Below are positions 52,352 to 62,442 of a stretch of 64,000 nt of DNA, in pieces. Made by a program: the position numbers and the translations under genes. Numbering within the stretch: the first letter of the stretch is position 1; each line of letters starts with the position of its first letter. Source of the stretch: JABCYV01 sp035512155 (GTDB lineage: Bacteria > Acidobacteriota > Terriglobia > Terriglobales > Acidobacteriaceae); contig DATKEN010000051.1 of the NCBI GenBank assembly GCA_035512155.1, forward strand, positions 1 to 64,000, read 5' to 3'. The notes beneath the pieces are model-generated. The model saw only the letters and a program-made list of their open reading frames with translations. It was not told where the DNA came from and did no database searches.

Positions 52352-54790
52352 TTATGTGACTGCCTGCTCTGCGAGAAATTTCTCTCGCTCCGCCTCATCG
52401 CGTCTTTCTTCTCCGGGAGTGGACGGCAGGGCCAGATCCAGGACTTCACTAATCGTCTTGACGTAGTGAACGTTCAGATGTTCGAGCTGCTCGGGCGTGA
52501 GGTCCTCGTCCACGTTCATCTTGTTTTCGGCCGGCAGAATCACGTCCCGCACGCCAGCTCGCTTGGCGGCAAGGACCTTCTCCTTGACACCGCCGATGGG
52601 CAGGACGTTGCCGCTCAGGGTGATCTCTCCGGTCATCGCAGTCAACGGACGTACGGGCCGGCCCGTAAGCAATGAAACCAGCGCTGTTGCCATGGTCACT
52701 CCCGCGGATGGACCGTCCTTGGGGATAGCACCAGCCGGCACGTGAATGTGGATGTCATGCTCGGCAAAGAAATTCTCCTCAATCCCAAGTTGGGTCGCAT
52801 TGGAGCGCACCCACGTCAAGGCCGCCTGCATTGACTCCTGCATGACCTGGCCAATCTGGCCCGTCATGGTGAAGCCCCCTTTTCCCTTCATGGTGTTGGC
52901 TTCAACGAACAGAATGTCACCGCCGGAGGGCGTCCAAGCCAGGCCGACTACCACGCCCGCACGTCGGGTGCGCTCTGCAATCTCGCCTTCACTTCGCACC
53001 TTGATACCGCCTAGAAACTCCTGTACCACTTCCCTGGTCACTATTAACTTTTCCGTCTTGCCTTCTGCCAACCGGCGTGCCTGTTTGCGACAGATAGTGC
53101 CAATATTGCGCTCCAGGTTACGCACGCCAGCCTCACGCGTGTAGTGGCGAATGATGTAGCTGACGCCTTCCTCCGGGAATTCAATCTGCTCCTTGGTTAC
53201 ACCGTTTTCTTCAATCTGTCGCGGGATGAGGTATTGGAAAGCGATGTGGACCTTTTCTTCTTCCGTATAGCCCTGGAGTTCGATGATCTCCATGCGGTCG
53301 CGCAATGGCTCCGCAACCGGATCCAACATGTTCGCCGTTGTGATAAACAAGACTTTCGACAGATCGAATGTGACGTCGAGGTAATTGTCGCGAAAAGTTG
53401 AATTCTGCTCCGGATCGAGAGCTTCGAGCAGAGCCGAAGCCGGATCGCCGCGGAAATCACGGCCGACTTTATCGATTTCGTCGAGCATGAATACCGGGTC
53501 CTTGGTTTCGGCACGGCGGATGCCCTGAATAATTTGTCCCGGTAAGGCACCGATATAAGTGCGCCGATGACCACGAATCTCGGCTTCGTCATGAACGCCG
53601 CCGAGCGAGATACGGACGAATTTGCGTCCCAAGGCACGAGCAATGGACTTTCCCAGCGAAGTCTTCCCTACTCCCGGAGGGCCAACGAAGCACAGAATCG
53701 GGCCTTTCATCCCAGGCTTTAGACGACGAACCGACAGGTAGTCCAAAATCCGATCTTTCACCTTCTGTAGGTCATAGTGGTCGGTATCGAGGATCTCCTT
53801 GGCTTTGAGAATGTCCACCTCGCCACCAGATGTTTTCGCCCAAGGCAGAACAGCCAGCCACTCAATGTAATTGCGGGTAACGGAGTAATCGGCGGCCATC
53901 GGGGACATACGGGACAGGCGCCCCAGCTCCTTCAATGCCTCCTTCTTCACCTCATCCGGCATCCCCGCAGCTTCGATTTTTTGCCGCAGGTCTTCCGTGT
54001 CGCGCGCGCCTTCGTCCTGCTCCCCTAGTTCTTTCTGGATAGCCTTCATCTGCTCGCGCAGATAGTATTCGCGCTGGGTCTGCTGTACCCGGTCCTGCAC
54101 TTCGGATTGAATCTTGTTACGCAGTTGCTGGACTTCCAGCTCCTTGGCCAAATGTTGATTGATCTTTTCCAGGCGAACCCGCACATCTGTGGTTTCCAGC
54201 GTGTCCTGTTTGTCCGAGGTAGAGAGCGAAGGCAGCGAGGAGGCGATGAAGTCAACCAGGCGTCCCGGCTCCTCAATATTCATGGCCACGGTGGACAGCT
54301 CGTCCGACAAGGTTGGCGATCCAGCCACAATCTGTTGAAAGAGGGTTAGAACGTTGCGTTGCAGAGCTTCCACCTCGGAACTCTTGGGTGGAATGGCTTC
54401 CGGTACCGAATCAACCCGGCCTCGCATGAATGGCGTCAGCTGGACGAACTCCGTCAACCGCACCCGCTCCAGGCCTTCCGCGAAAACGAACAGGCTCTGG
54501 TTCGGCATCTTGACCACTTTGTGCACTACAGCCAAGGTGCCTACGGTGTAGAGGTCCGTCGCTTGGGGCGCATCAACACGGGCTTCCCGCTGCGCCACAA
54601 CTACAATGGTCTTGTCCTCGCCCAGCGAATTGATCAACTGGACAGAACTTTCCCGGCCCACCGTCAGGGGCAACACGGCATGCGGAAACAGAACCGTGTC
54701 GCGAACAGGCAGGATAGGCAGGGCCTGTGCTTCCTGTTTTTGCTCTTCTTTGGGTTTAGGAGGGCGCTCGGTGCGCGTCTTTTCGGTCAT
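52352..54790 (-). CDS. lon: ATP-dependent protease Lon
   Basis: 812 aa from ATG 54790 (AAGGAGAAAC upstream; the frame opens earlier). N-terminal LAN substrate domain begins after a Lys/Glu-rich lead (PILPVRDTVLFPHAVLPLTV). Walker A GPPGVGKT at 370-377 and Walker B FMLDEIDK, then the Ser-Lys protease with Ser695 in DGPSAGV and Lys738 in GGVKEKVLAAKR, exactly the 43-residue spacing of the family. Degrades misfolded and regulatory proteins in the cytosol. Followed by a terminator. No heat-shock operator (CIRCE) was noticed upstream. Confidence 0.97.
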   Translation of the reverse strand: MTEKTRTERPPKPKEEQKQEAQALPILPVRDTVLFPHAVLPLTVGRESSVQLINSLGEDKTIVVVAQREARVDAPQATDLYTVGTLAVVHKVVKMPNQSLFVFAEGLERVRLTEFVQLTPFMRGRVDSVPEAIPPKSSEVEALQRNVLTLFQQIVAGSPTLSDELSTVAMNIEEPGRLVDFIASSLPSLSTSDKQDTLETTDVRVRLEKINQHLAKELEVQQLRNKIQSEVQDRVQQTQREYYLREQMKAIQKELGEQDEGARDTEDLRQKIEAAGMPDEVKKEALKELGRLSRMSPMAADYSVTRNYIEWLAVLPWAKTSGGEVDILKAKEILDTDHYDLQKVKDRILDYLSVRRLKPGMKGPILCFVGPPGVGKTSLGKSIARALGRKFVRISLGGVHDEAEIRGHRRTYIGALPGQIIQGIRRAETKDPVFMLDEIDKVGRDFRGDPASALLEALDPEQNSTFRDNYLDVTFDLSKVLFITTANMLDPVAEPLRDRMEIIELQGYTEEEKVHIAFQYLIPRQIEENGVTKEQIEFPEEGVSYIIRHYTREAGVRNLERNIGTICRKQARRLAEGKTEKLIVTREVVQEFLGGIKVRSEGEIAERTRRAGVVVGLAWTPSGGDILFVEANTMKGKGGFTMTGQIGQVMQESMQAALTWVRSNATQLGIEENFFAEHDIHIHVPAGAIPKDGPSAGVTMATALVSLLTGRPVRPLTAMTGEITLSGNVLPIGGVKEKVLAAKRAGVRDVILPAENKMNVDEDLTPEQLEHLNVHYVKTISEVLDLALPSTPGEERRDEAEREKFLAEQAVT

Positions 54791-54989
54791 GTTTCTCCTT
54801 GAGTCAGTTGTACTCAACTTTGATGAGGCTGACCAGCAGAAAGATGCACCCAGTGCAAACCTCGCGGGTGAACAGGATTCTAAACCCGCCAAGGAATTTG
54901 TGTTTAATCAGAGGTACAGGGTTGAGATCGTTCCGAAGTGTCGTTAATTCAGCTAAAGGCGATTGGCCCGCGCTTAGGGATCGCAGGAC

Positions 54990-56234
54990 CTATCCCAAGT
55001 ACCTTAAGAATTTCCCCAGCTGATTGTCGAACCCCGGAAACACTTGGTCCAGCGATTTGTTTCCGAGGTGATGAAAGACCGCTTCGCCGATCACGCGGCG
55101 AAAGTCGGTGGTTAAGGCCAGATCGCGGCCCTCATAAAGCTGCGATTGGTCGAGCCCCGGCCAGCGTCCGTATACTTTGCCGCCCTTCACCGGACCACCC
55201 ATGAGGAACATCACGTTGGCGTGGCCGTGGTCGGTGCCGCGGTTGCCGTTCTCGCGCGCCGTGCGGCCGAACTCGGACATTGTGAGCACCACGGTCTCCT
55301 CCGTGAGATCGCCGAGGTCCGTCCAGAGTGCCGCCAGCGATTGCGAAAATTCGCGCAAGACATTTGCAATCTGGCCCTGGGTACTGCCTTCGTTGACGTG
55401 ATGGTCCCAACCCCCAATATCAGCGAAAGCCACCTGCACCCCAAGATTTGCCTTGATCAACTGAGCAAGCTGTTTGAGGCTGTCGCCGAAGCGCCCCTTG
55501 GGATAGTCGGCGTTCGCGGACGGCGTGTATCTCGAGGGATCGGCTGACTTCAACATCTTTACCGCTTCGAATGTCTCCCGACCGGTGCCGTGCAACACGG
55601 AATCCACTGACTGGTCGTACATCGCTTCAAAGGTCTTCGAGATCGGCACCGCGTTGGGATTACGGCCTCCCACGCCGAAGTCATTAATGTTGTTTACGGC
55701 TACCGCGGGTTCACTTCCCGAAAGAATTCGTGGTAACGAGGGCCCCAGGGCGATGGCCCGGAAGGGCGATTTATCCCCCGGCTCGGGCAACGAATGCAGG
55801 GTGCGGTTCAACCATCCGTCTTCGGTGGCCTTTACCCCCGGTGTTCCCGACTCCATGAAGTCTTGCGCGTCGAAGTGCGAGCGGCTGGGATCGGGCGAGC
55901 CCGCAGCGTGCACAATCGCAAGATGGCGCTGCTTCCACAGTGGTTGGAAAGCAGACAGGGAGGGATGAAGACCGAAGAAACCATCCAGATCAAACACCGC
56001 GTTCCGTGGGATGTTGATGGACGGCCGCATCGTATAGTAGGCCTGCTCACCATGGGGGACCACGATATTGAGACCGTCGGCTGCGCCGCGCTGGAAAATC
56101 ACCACCAGCCGTTTGTTCTTGCCAACCAGTGACTCCGCACCGTAAGCGGCACGCGTCAGAAACGATGGAATCGCCGCCGTGCCCACAATGGCCATGCCGC
56201 TATTTCTTAAGAAAACGCGCCGCGTGATCGACAT
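54990..56234 (-). CDS. Tat-exported DUF1501 protein
   Basis: 414 aa. Twin-arginine signal TRRVFLRNSGMAIVG, then a fold of the alkaline-phosphatase-like superfamily: RLVVIFQRGAADGLNIVVPH, DAQDFMESGTPG, DIGGWDHHVNEGS and VLTMSEFGRTARENGNRGTD, DHGHANVMFLMGG. These Asp/His sites are typical of DUF1501, usually encoded next to DUF1800, as here (41-nt gap). Probably a periplasmic or surface hydrolase with metal ligands; no substrate known. Confidence 0.9.
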   Translation of the reverse strand: MSITRRVFLRNSGMAIVGTAAIPSFLTRAAYGAESLVGKNKRLVVIFQRGAADGLNIVVPHGEQAYYTMRPSINIPRNAVFDLDGFFGLHPSLSAFQPLWKQRHLAIVHAAGSPDPSRSHFDAQDFMESGTPGVKATEDGWLNRTLHSLPEPGDKSPFRAIALGPSLPRILSGSEPAVAVNNINDFGVGGRNPNAVPISKTFEAMYDQSVDSVLHGTGRETFEAVKMLKSADPSRYTPSANADYPKGRFGDSLKQLAQLIKANLGVQVAFADIGGWDHHVNEGSTQGQIANVLREFSQSLAALWTDLGDLTEETVVLTMSEFGRTARENGNRGTDHGHANVMFLMGGPVKGGKVYGRWPGLDQSQLYEGRDLALTTDFRRVIGEAVFHHLGNKSLDQVFPGFDNQLGKFLRYLG

Positions 56235-56275
56235 AAAGAGCTCCTGGCTGCTAGCTTTTAGGTTCTGGCTTCACG

Positions 56276-58336
56276 TTATCTTCTCTGAAACTCGGGCGAA
56301 CCCAACAACAGGCCGGCAATCCCACCCACGTTTGGAGGCCGCGCCGGGGCATCCAGGCGGCGCGGGCTAATTTTCGGATCATTGAGTTGTGCAGCGATCG
56401 TATCGTGTGTTTGCTTGGACACGTCGCCGGCGAGCAAATTATTTTCCAGCACTGCCAAAGTCTGCTGCGAGACGAGGGGCACCCCGCTGGCTCCGAGCAC
56501 GCGTGCGGAGTCCATCTGAACACCTTTGATCTTTCCCGCCGTCAACGCCAGAGCGAAGTTCATGCGCCCTAGAAGTGCCGAAGAATTCACCCACGCGTCA
56601 GCCTTCATTGAATAACCGGTTGGCGGCTGCATTCCGTAAAGGGGCATTCCCAGATTTTGAAGCTGCCTAGCCAGTGGCATGGCATCGCTGATATCAGCTC
56701 CGCTCACACGTACGGCCGAGACCACGAACTCCAGCGGAGTCTTCACCTTCGCCCGATATGCGTCGGGCGACCAGAATTCCGGCGAATGCAGCATCGTCTT
56801 CAGCACTTCGCGGATATCGCCGTCCTTCTTCAAGAAGGTTTGCGACATGCGGTTTAGCAGCGCCGGCGGCGGATCATCGGAGACGAAGCGCATGGCCAGC
56901 TTGGTGCAAACGAATTTAGCAGTCGATGGGTGACGCGCCAGGATGTGCAGGACTTCGAGGCCTTCCTTCTCGCCCTTGGGTTTAATGCGATGACCCAGCA
57001 CCATTTTGTCTCCTGGCTCATGCATGCGCTCGTCAAAAGTGAACCCTCCGCCTTCCTTGGGCTGTTTTAGCGTCCAGCCGGTAAGGACCCGCGCGACTTC
57101 GGTTACATCTCTCTGCGTGTAGCCTCCATTGACGCCCAAAGTGTGCAGTTCCATGAGCTCACGGCCGTAATTTTCATTCAGCCCGCTACGCTTGCCCTTG
57201 GCTTGTCTTATTGGACCGGCGCTTCTTGCTCTTCTTCTCCAGTCGTTGTGATTGCGAATGCCGTTCGCGACATCTGAATTCGGGCCGACGCTCATCCAGT
57301 TATCCAGATAGAACAACATGGCCGGGCTCCGCGCAGTTGCCACCAGCAAATCCTCGAACTTGCCCAGGGCATGAGGACGGATGACATCCCGCTCATAGCT
57401 GGTGAGCAGATAACGATCGGCATCCTTGCCGATAAACACATTGAAATGGTTAAACCAGAAATCGGACATCACTTCCGGCAACTGGCGTGCGCTGTAGGTT
57501 GCGCGTAGCAGCTTGCTCTGGACCAGTTCGTCGATTACCACCTGTTGCGGATTGTTGAGTGCCATCAAAGTCTCGCGTTGCTGTGGACTCATGTCTGCCA
57601 TGAACTGGTCGCGCTTGTCGCCCTTGAGCGAGGCCGTTAGCTCACGCTCCTCCTCGGGAGACATCTTGAGGATTGTCCGCATGCGTTGCTCAGCTGGAAC
57701 ATCCAGAAGCTCTTGTATGGTCTGATCGGCGGACATGCGGCCTTCGCGGCGGCGGGCACGATCGTCGTCGCTCATCACGCCCGGTTGCATCGCGGTCGCA
57801 GGTTCGGCATTCGCTGCCGCCTGCTTACGGTCCAACTTTTCCTGATAGCGTTCGAGTTGCGCCTGATATATTACGCGCCGGGTCGGATCAGAGGGCAACG
57901 ACTGTTTGCCTTCGGCGATTGCTCTGATCACTGGCTCGGGCGGAAAGTTCTCCACAATCTCTCGCGTGCTCATGCGCAGTGTTCGAAATGCAGCCAGGCG
58001 GGCATCCAGCGCCTGATCGTCAATTTTGTCGGGATGAAGTTGCTGGTCGATCCATTTGTCAACGCCCATCGCAATCACGCGGTCGATGTCGCCGGGGCGG
58101 GGTCCAAAGGTCAGACGATTCAGAGCGTGCAGCGCACGCTTCTGCTCCTTCATCTCGGTTACTGGAGAGTCGTGCTTGTCCTTATTGCCCAGAGCAAGTT
58201 GGGCTGGAAGTCCAAATCCCAGTAACGATAGGGCTATCGCAACCCCGAGTTGTCTGGCTCCGAATCGCATGCCTCGGCTCGGCGGAGAACCGCTAACCGC
58301 TGGTTGAAAATATCCTACCTTCTTTGTTTTGGTCAT
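56276..58336 (-). CDS. Exported DUF1800 protein
   Basis: 686 aa. N-terminal signal-like segment (about 28-52), then the DUF1800 family core with ALHALNRLTFGPRPGDIDRV near 70-90, SDFWFNHFNVFIGKDADR, ENYGRELMELHTLGVNGGYT and FVCTKLAMRFVSDDP. Family function unknown, but it is nearly always paired with DUF1501 and both are exported. An internal stretch (about 175-285) is polar and variable. First gene of the pair, with no promoter box that I can name. Confidence 0.9.
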   Translation of the reverse strand: MTKTKKVGYFQPAVSGSPPSRGMRFGARQLGVAIALSLLGFGLPAQLALGNKDKHDSPVTEMKEQKRALHALNRLTFGPRPGDIDRVIAMGVDKWIDQQLHPDKIDDQALDARLAAFRTLRMSTREIVENFPPEPVIRAIAEGKQSLPSDPTRRVIYQAQLERYQEKLDRKQAAANAEPATAMQPGVMSDDDRARRREGRMSADQTIQELLDVPAEQRMRTILKMSPEEERELTASLKGDKRDQFMADMSPQQRETLMALNNPQQVVIDELVQSKLLRATYSARQLPEVMSDFWFNHFNVFIGKDADRYLLTSYERDVIRPHALGKFEDLLVATARSPAMLFYLDNWMSVGPNSDVANGIRNHNDWRRRARSAGPIRQAKGKRSGLNENYGRELMELHTLGVNGGYTQRDVTEVARVLTGWTLKQPKEGGGFTFDERMHEPGDKMVLGHRIKPKGEKEGLEVLHILARHPSTAKFVCTKLAMRFVSDDPPPALLNRMSQTFLKKDGDIREVLKTMLHSPEFWSPDAYRAKVKTPLEFVVSAVRVSGADISDAMPLARQLQNLGMPLYGMQPPTGYSMKADAWVNSSALLGRMNFALALTAGKIKGVQMDSARVLGASGVPLVSQQTLAVLENNLLAGDVSKQTHDTIAAQLNDPKISPRRLDAPARPPNVGGIAGLLLGSPEFQRR

Positions 58337-58468
58337 CTCCGCGGACCGAGGAATCCACCTTCAACAGGCTTCCAAGAATTATCAACCCAAACCGCGGGAA
58401 AAGTTGTTGGCCGGACAGTTACGTTGGTTTCGTGCAAGCCAGCGCCTGGCGGCGTGGACGTTTCTAAC

Positions 58469-59764
58469 TTAGGTTAAGTAGAGACGTCCGTGGCTGATCT
58501 TATGCTGCAGACTGGCGGCTAGTTGGTCGATGTCGCCTGGGGCTATGTTCAGCGCTGTCCGGTCCTCGAGGAAAGGGGACCGGTTACTGCCCACGGCATC
58601 CCGACGCACTTGCAGGAGTAATCCCTGCACCGCGTTAGGATCAAACTTCTGCGGCGCCAGCCGCACGATCTCACTCAAGGTGCTACCCACCGAAAGCGGT
58701 TCGCGATAAGGCCGCTCGCTGGTCATAGCGTCGAAGGTATCGGCTAGCCCGATGATACGCACCGGCATGGCTACATCGTCCATCACTAACCCATCGGGAT
58801 AGCCTGAGCCATCGCCACGCTCATGGTGTGAGCGCACAATCTCCGGAATGCGCGGCCAGGGAAACTGCACGCCACTCACAATCTGGTGCCCCACCACGGT
58901 GTGGTCGGCCATCTCGCGGAACTCTTCCGGATCGAGAGCGGAAGGTTTTCCGAACAGCCGCTTGTCGACAGCGACCTTGCCGATGTCGTGCAAGTAACCC
59001 GCGGAGCGTAGCGCCGCCACGTCGCCCGGTTCCATCCCCATGGCCTCGCCAATGCCTGCAGCGTAACGTCCTACGCGCAGCGAGTGCCCATGAATATTGA
59101 TGTGCTTGACGTCGATGGCAGCGGCAAAAGCCTCCAGCGCCGTGTCATAGAAACCGTGCAATGACGCCATCAAACGCAGATTCTCTCCCACACGCTGAGC
59201 CAGGCTCTGCGCGAGCGTGTGATTTTGGATTGCGAGGGCTACGTAGTTGCACAATAGATCGAGCGCATCGAGCTCATCCGCAGCGTAGAGAGCATCAGCC
59301 TCCCGGCGCCCCAGCGCTGCCATTCCAACCAGTTTCCCGCCCACCTTCAAGGGAGCAATGCATCTGAAGAGTTCGGGCGCGACATTGCCATTCGAACTGA
59401 GGAAGATCGAGTAAGAACTGGAGGTCAGGACGACTGGTCCGCGGGCTGTGATCAGGGCGTGGACATGCCTGGGCAGCAGCGGAATGACGGCCGGCTCGGG
59501 CATCAGGGCGAAGCCATCCGAGGCGATGGAGACGAGCATGGAGGGCTTATCACTGAAACTAAAGAGCGCGACTTCGCGGGCGTCGGCCGCCTGCATCAGT
59601 GCCGACACCATAGCGCGCGCGGTCTGCGGGAACTCGCGCTCGGCCGTTATTTCAGGTCCGAGGTCAGACACGGCCTCAACGGTTCGCAACAGCCGCCGGA
59701 AATTATTTTTCTGCACGGCCACGTTTAGTGGGGGCAGAAACCCAGAGCAGAAAAAGAGTACCAC
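58469..59764 (-). CDS. GAF plus HD-GYP phosphodiesterase
   Basis: 431 aa. A GAF-like domain at about 20-200 (with ADAREVALFSFSDKPSML) precedes an HD-GYP domain at about 220-400: HSLRVGRYAAG, HDIGK (the HD pair), HHERGDGSGYPDGL (GYP motif) and IIGLADTFDAMTSERPYRE. All metal and GYP residues are intact, so it should hydrolyse cyclic di-GMP to 5'-pGpG or GMP, controlled by a ligand of the GAF domain. The first 15 residues are uncertain: the frame begins at a GTG (59764) but two more GTG codons follow at residues 15 and 17. No nearby GGDEF gene. Confidence 0.92.
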   Translation of the reverse strand: MVLFFCSGFLPPLNVAVQKNNFRRLLRTVEAVSDLGPEITAEREFPQTARAMVSALMQAADAREVALFSFSDKPSMLVSIASDGFALMPEPAVIPLLPRHVHALITARGPVVLTSSSYSIFLSSNGNVAPELFRCIAPLKVGGKLVGMAALGRREADALYAADELDALDLLCNYVALAIQNHTLAQSLAQRVGENLRLMASLHGFYDTALEAFAAAIDVKHINIHGHSLRVGRYAAGIGEAMGMEPGDVAALRSAGYLHDIGKVAVDKRLFGKPSALDPEEFREMADHTVVGHQIVSGVQFPWPRIPEIVRSHHERGDGSGYPDGLVMDDVAMPVRIIGLADTFDAMTSERPYREPLSVGSTLSEIVRLAPQKFDPNAVQGLLLQVRRDAVGSNRSPFLEDRTALNIAPGDIDQLAASLQHKISHGRLYLT

Positions 59765-59859
59765 GCGTTAAACCGGCAGGAGCAGGAGACTTGTTGGTTA
59801 GTTTGGTGCTGAGGAACAGCACATCGCATTCAACGGTTAGTGTTGCGCGCTACCTTGGT

Positions 59860-61479
59860 TCATTTCTGGCTCAAGAGGGACCGCGCATCTCCAAGCTCAG
59901 GCCGCTCTCCGTCACTATGGTCGCAAACGGACATCAGCTTGGCGTAGTAGGTTTTCGCTTTTTCGCGGTCACCGGAGAGTTTGGCAGCACGTCCGGCACC
60001 GGCGAGCGCGTTAAAGCGGTTTGGTGCGGTGCGCAAGCTAGCTTCGAATTCGACAACCGCCAGGGCGGGCTGCTTCAATTCCAACAACATTTCCCCAAGG
60101 AGTTCGCGAGCTGGCAGGATGACCCCAGGAGTAACCGGATGCTTGTCGGTCGCATCTTCATGGTCAGCGGCAGCACGCATCTGCCGCAAGGCTTCCTCTT
60201 GCTTGCCCTCGGCCAAGGCCAACCAGGCAGCCGCAGTCTCCTGCTGGATTTCCACCTGCTCCGCCCAGTATTTCTCATTCGTCTGAGTGAGCGTATCGCG
60301 AAGCGAACCGAGCTGCTGCAGACTCTTTCGCGCCGCTTCGGTATCGCCCGTATTCGCGGCGCCCAGAGCTCGCGCGAAATGGATGTTCGCCTCGGTCCAA
60401 GCATAGCGCCCGCCAGGAAATATATTCGGTGGCACGGTGAGGGCCGCAGCTTCCGCCCAGCGATGTCGTTCCACAACGTAACGCGCAGGCATGGTTCCGG
60501 CAGCGTAGAGCCCGTTGAAATACTGCGGGTCACCCTGCCGTGGTTGCGGCGCCGCCTCGAGCACCTTTTTTGCCTCGCCGTCCTTGCCCATTTGGAGATA
60601 CGCATACATTAGGTAATCCTTCGCGTGCAGTTCATTACCGGGCGCGTTGTATTTCTGTGCCGCGGCAGCCGAAGCGAGGTTGGAAGCGACGGACTCTTGC
60701 CAAAGGCCAAGCCGCGTGAAAATGTGCGAAGGCATGTGGAGAGCGTGCGGCGAGTCCGGGGCGATCTTCGCATAGCGCCTCGCTGCATCCAGGGCCTGTT
60801 CGGCAAGCGGCGGATAGTCGTACGCATGAATGATGTAATGTGCTACTCCCGGATGGTCGGGCTGCTGCGAAAAAATCTTCTCCAGAATCGCGCCCGCTTC
60901 CCTCTGGTTTGCATATGTCTTGTCGGAAGGAGGCGCGGTTGCCAGCAGGGCAAGAGCGTGGAAAATCGCTGCCTCTTGATCGTCTGGAAAGCGGGCTTGA
61001 AGCCGCTCCATTGCTTTTTCATACGCCAACGCGCGGGTTCGATGGTCCACCTTGTCGGAATCTTTGTAGAAGATCTCGATGGCCGCGATGTAATCCTGCT
61101 CTCGCTGCGACTTGGACCCGGCGGACTTCGCTCTTTCGACCGCCGCCCAACCGGCTTTCAAGTCGTTTGGGCCAGGCGCTTCCCAGATCGGATGGTAGTG
61201 CGTCATGGCCACTCCCCAGTAGGCCATGCTACAAGTAACATCTTTTTCCCCTACGGCGGTAAACACCTCCGCGGCCTTCTCGTACCAGAAGGAATGCAGC
61301 ATCGCAACGGCACTGCTGAATTGCGTCTGCACCGCTGCGTCACACGAAATCGGAAAACTCACTTTGCCGAGTTTTTCCGGTTCGCCGGCGGGATGCTCAT
61401 GTTGGGCAACGGCGGGGGCCACCAATGTCAGCCAGATGCCGGAAATTAAAACGGTTGTGATTAGGATGAATCGCTTCAT
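59860..61479 (-). CDS. Exported TPR-containing protein
   Basis: 539 aa from ATG 61479 (AAGGAG upstream; frame open to 61515). Signal peptide 1-25, cut near AVAQ. Then TPR-like helical repeats throughout, with HALALLATAPPSDKTYANQR, HYIIHAYDYPPLAEQALDAA and HALHMPSHIFTRLGLWQESV. His-rich conserved spots (MTHYHPIWEAPGPND, HALHMPSHIF) suggest a metal or haem site. Belongs to a widespread but unnamed periplasmic family. No partner visible. Confidence 0.85.
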   Translation of the reverse strand: MKRFILITTVLISGIWLTLVAPAVAQHEHPAGEPEKLGKVSFPISCDAAVQTQFSSAVAMLHSFWYEKAAEVFTAVGEKDVTCSMAYWGVAMTHYHPIWEAPGPNDLKAGWAAVERAKSAGSKSQREQDYIAAIEIFYKDSDKVDHRTRALAYEKAMERLQARFPDDQEAAIFHALALLATAPPSDKTYANQREAGAILEKIFSQQPDHPGVAHYIIHAYDYPPLAEQALDAARRYAKIAPDSPHALHMPSHIFTRLGLWQESVASNLASAAAAQKYNAPGNELHAKDYLMYAYLQMGKDGEAKKVLEAAPQPRQGDPQYFNGLYAAGTMPARYVVERHRWAEAAALTVPPNIFPGGRYAWTEANIHFARALGAANTGDTEAARKSLQQLGSLRDTLTQTNEKYWAEQVEIQQETAAAWLALAEGKQEEALRQMRAAADHEDATDKHPVTPGVILPARELLGEMLLELKQPALAVVEFEASLRTAPNRFNALAGAGRAAKLSGDREKAKTYYAKLMSVCDHSDGERPELGDARSLLSQK

Positions 61480-61639
61480 GCTGGACTCCTTGGACGGAGC
61501 GCTCCTCGTTTGCACCTGAGCCGATTGATCTGGGAAGAACGCCGTCGCACATTGTCGATCCCAGCGTTACCGCAGTCAAGTGAGACCGTCCGCGTTCATA
61601 CACGAGGTGGCCCACACAAAAGCTGGTTGTTCAACTGCT

Positions 61640-62356
61640 TTAGAAGTGCTGCCGCAGCTCCGAGAACCTTTCCACCACCAGAAGCCGGCTGGGCGGCTGC
61701 GGCGGCATCACTTCCTCATGCTCAAGAATCCAAGTGGCCCCATGGGGCACGAATACCGCATTCAAGCCCGCCGCAAGAGCAGGATTGATGTCCGACTTGG
61801 GACTGTTCCCAACCATCCAGGTTGATTCGGCGAACAGTCCATGCTTTGATATCACGCTGCTGTAAGTCGACACGTCTTTCTCCGAAACGATATCTACGTC
61901 CGCAAAATAGTCCTTCAGTCCGGATCGCTCGACCTTCCCGGATTGTTCCTCAAGGGCACCCTTGGTCAGGAGTATCAAATGGTGTCGCCCGGAAAGGTAC
62001 TCCAGAGTTTCGGGCACCTCGGGCAGGATTTCGACTGGGTGATCAGCGATAGTGTGAGCGAAGCCGCTGATGGTTTCGTGTAGGGCAGGAGTAAGTGGCT
62101 CGACCGCCAGCCGCTCGAAGGTCTGGGTCAGGGCATGAGCAAAACTGTGCAGCCCGTAACCGTGGCTGACGATGCATTCACGCTCGACTTGATTGAGAAC
62201 CTCACGTACCTGCTCGGGAGAATACTCGTGATGATTCAGAAATGATATAAACCCAGCGATGGCACGCTCAAAATAAATGTTATTTTCCCAGAGCGTGTCA
62301 TCCGCGTCGATGAGCAAGGTCTGCTCATAAACAGAATTTCCTTCGCCGACCATCAT
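61640..62356 (-). CDS. HAD-superfamily hydrolase
   Basis: 238 aa. Motif I LLIDADDTLWENN with nucleophile Asp17 and general acid Asp19, a helical cap (about 30-110), motif II LLTKGA (Thr), motif III Lys near VERSGLKDYFADVDIVSEKD and motif IV GNSPKSDINPALAAG (Asp). Typical phosphatase of the HAD subfamily related to YjjG/FMN hydrolases; the true substrate is not predictable. Two adjacent ATG codons; first used. Divergent from the peptidase gene downstream. Confidence 0.9.
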   Translation of the reverse strand: MMVGEGNSVYEQTLLIDADDTLWENNIYFERAIAGFISFLNHHEYSPEQVREVLNQVERECIVSHGYGLHSFAHALTQTFERLAVEPLTPALHETISGFAHTIADHPVEILPEVPETLEYLSGRHHLILLTKGALEEQSGKVERSGLKDYFADVDIVSEKDVSTYSSVISKHGLFAESTWMVGNSPKSDINPALAAGLNAVFVPHGATWILEHEEVMPPQPPSRLLVVERFSELRQHF

Positions 62357-62442
62357 ATAAACATCATAACGGGAGACAGCGTTGACTGGCGAGATTCACG
62401 GCTGGTGGAAGGCGAAATCCGCTCTGTTAGAATCCAGAGTTT

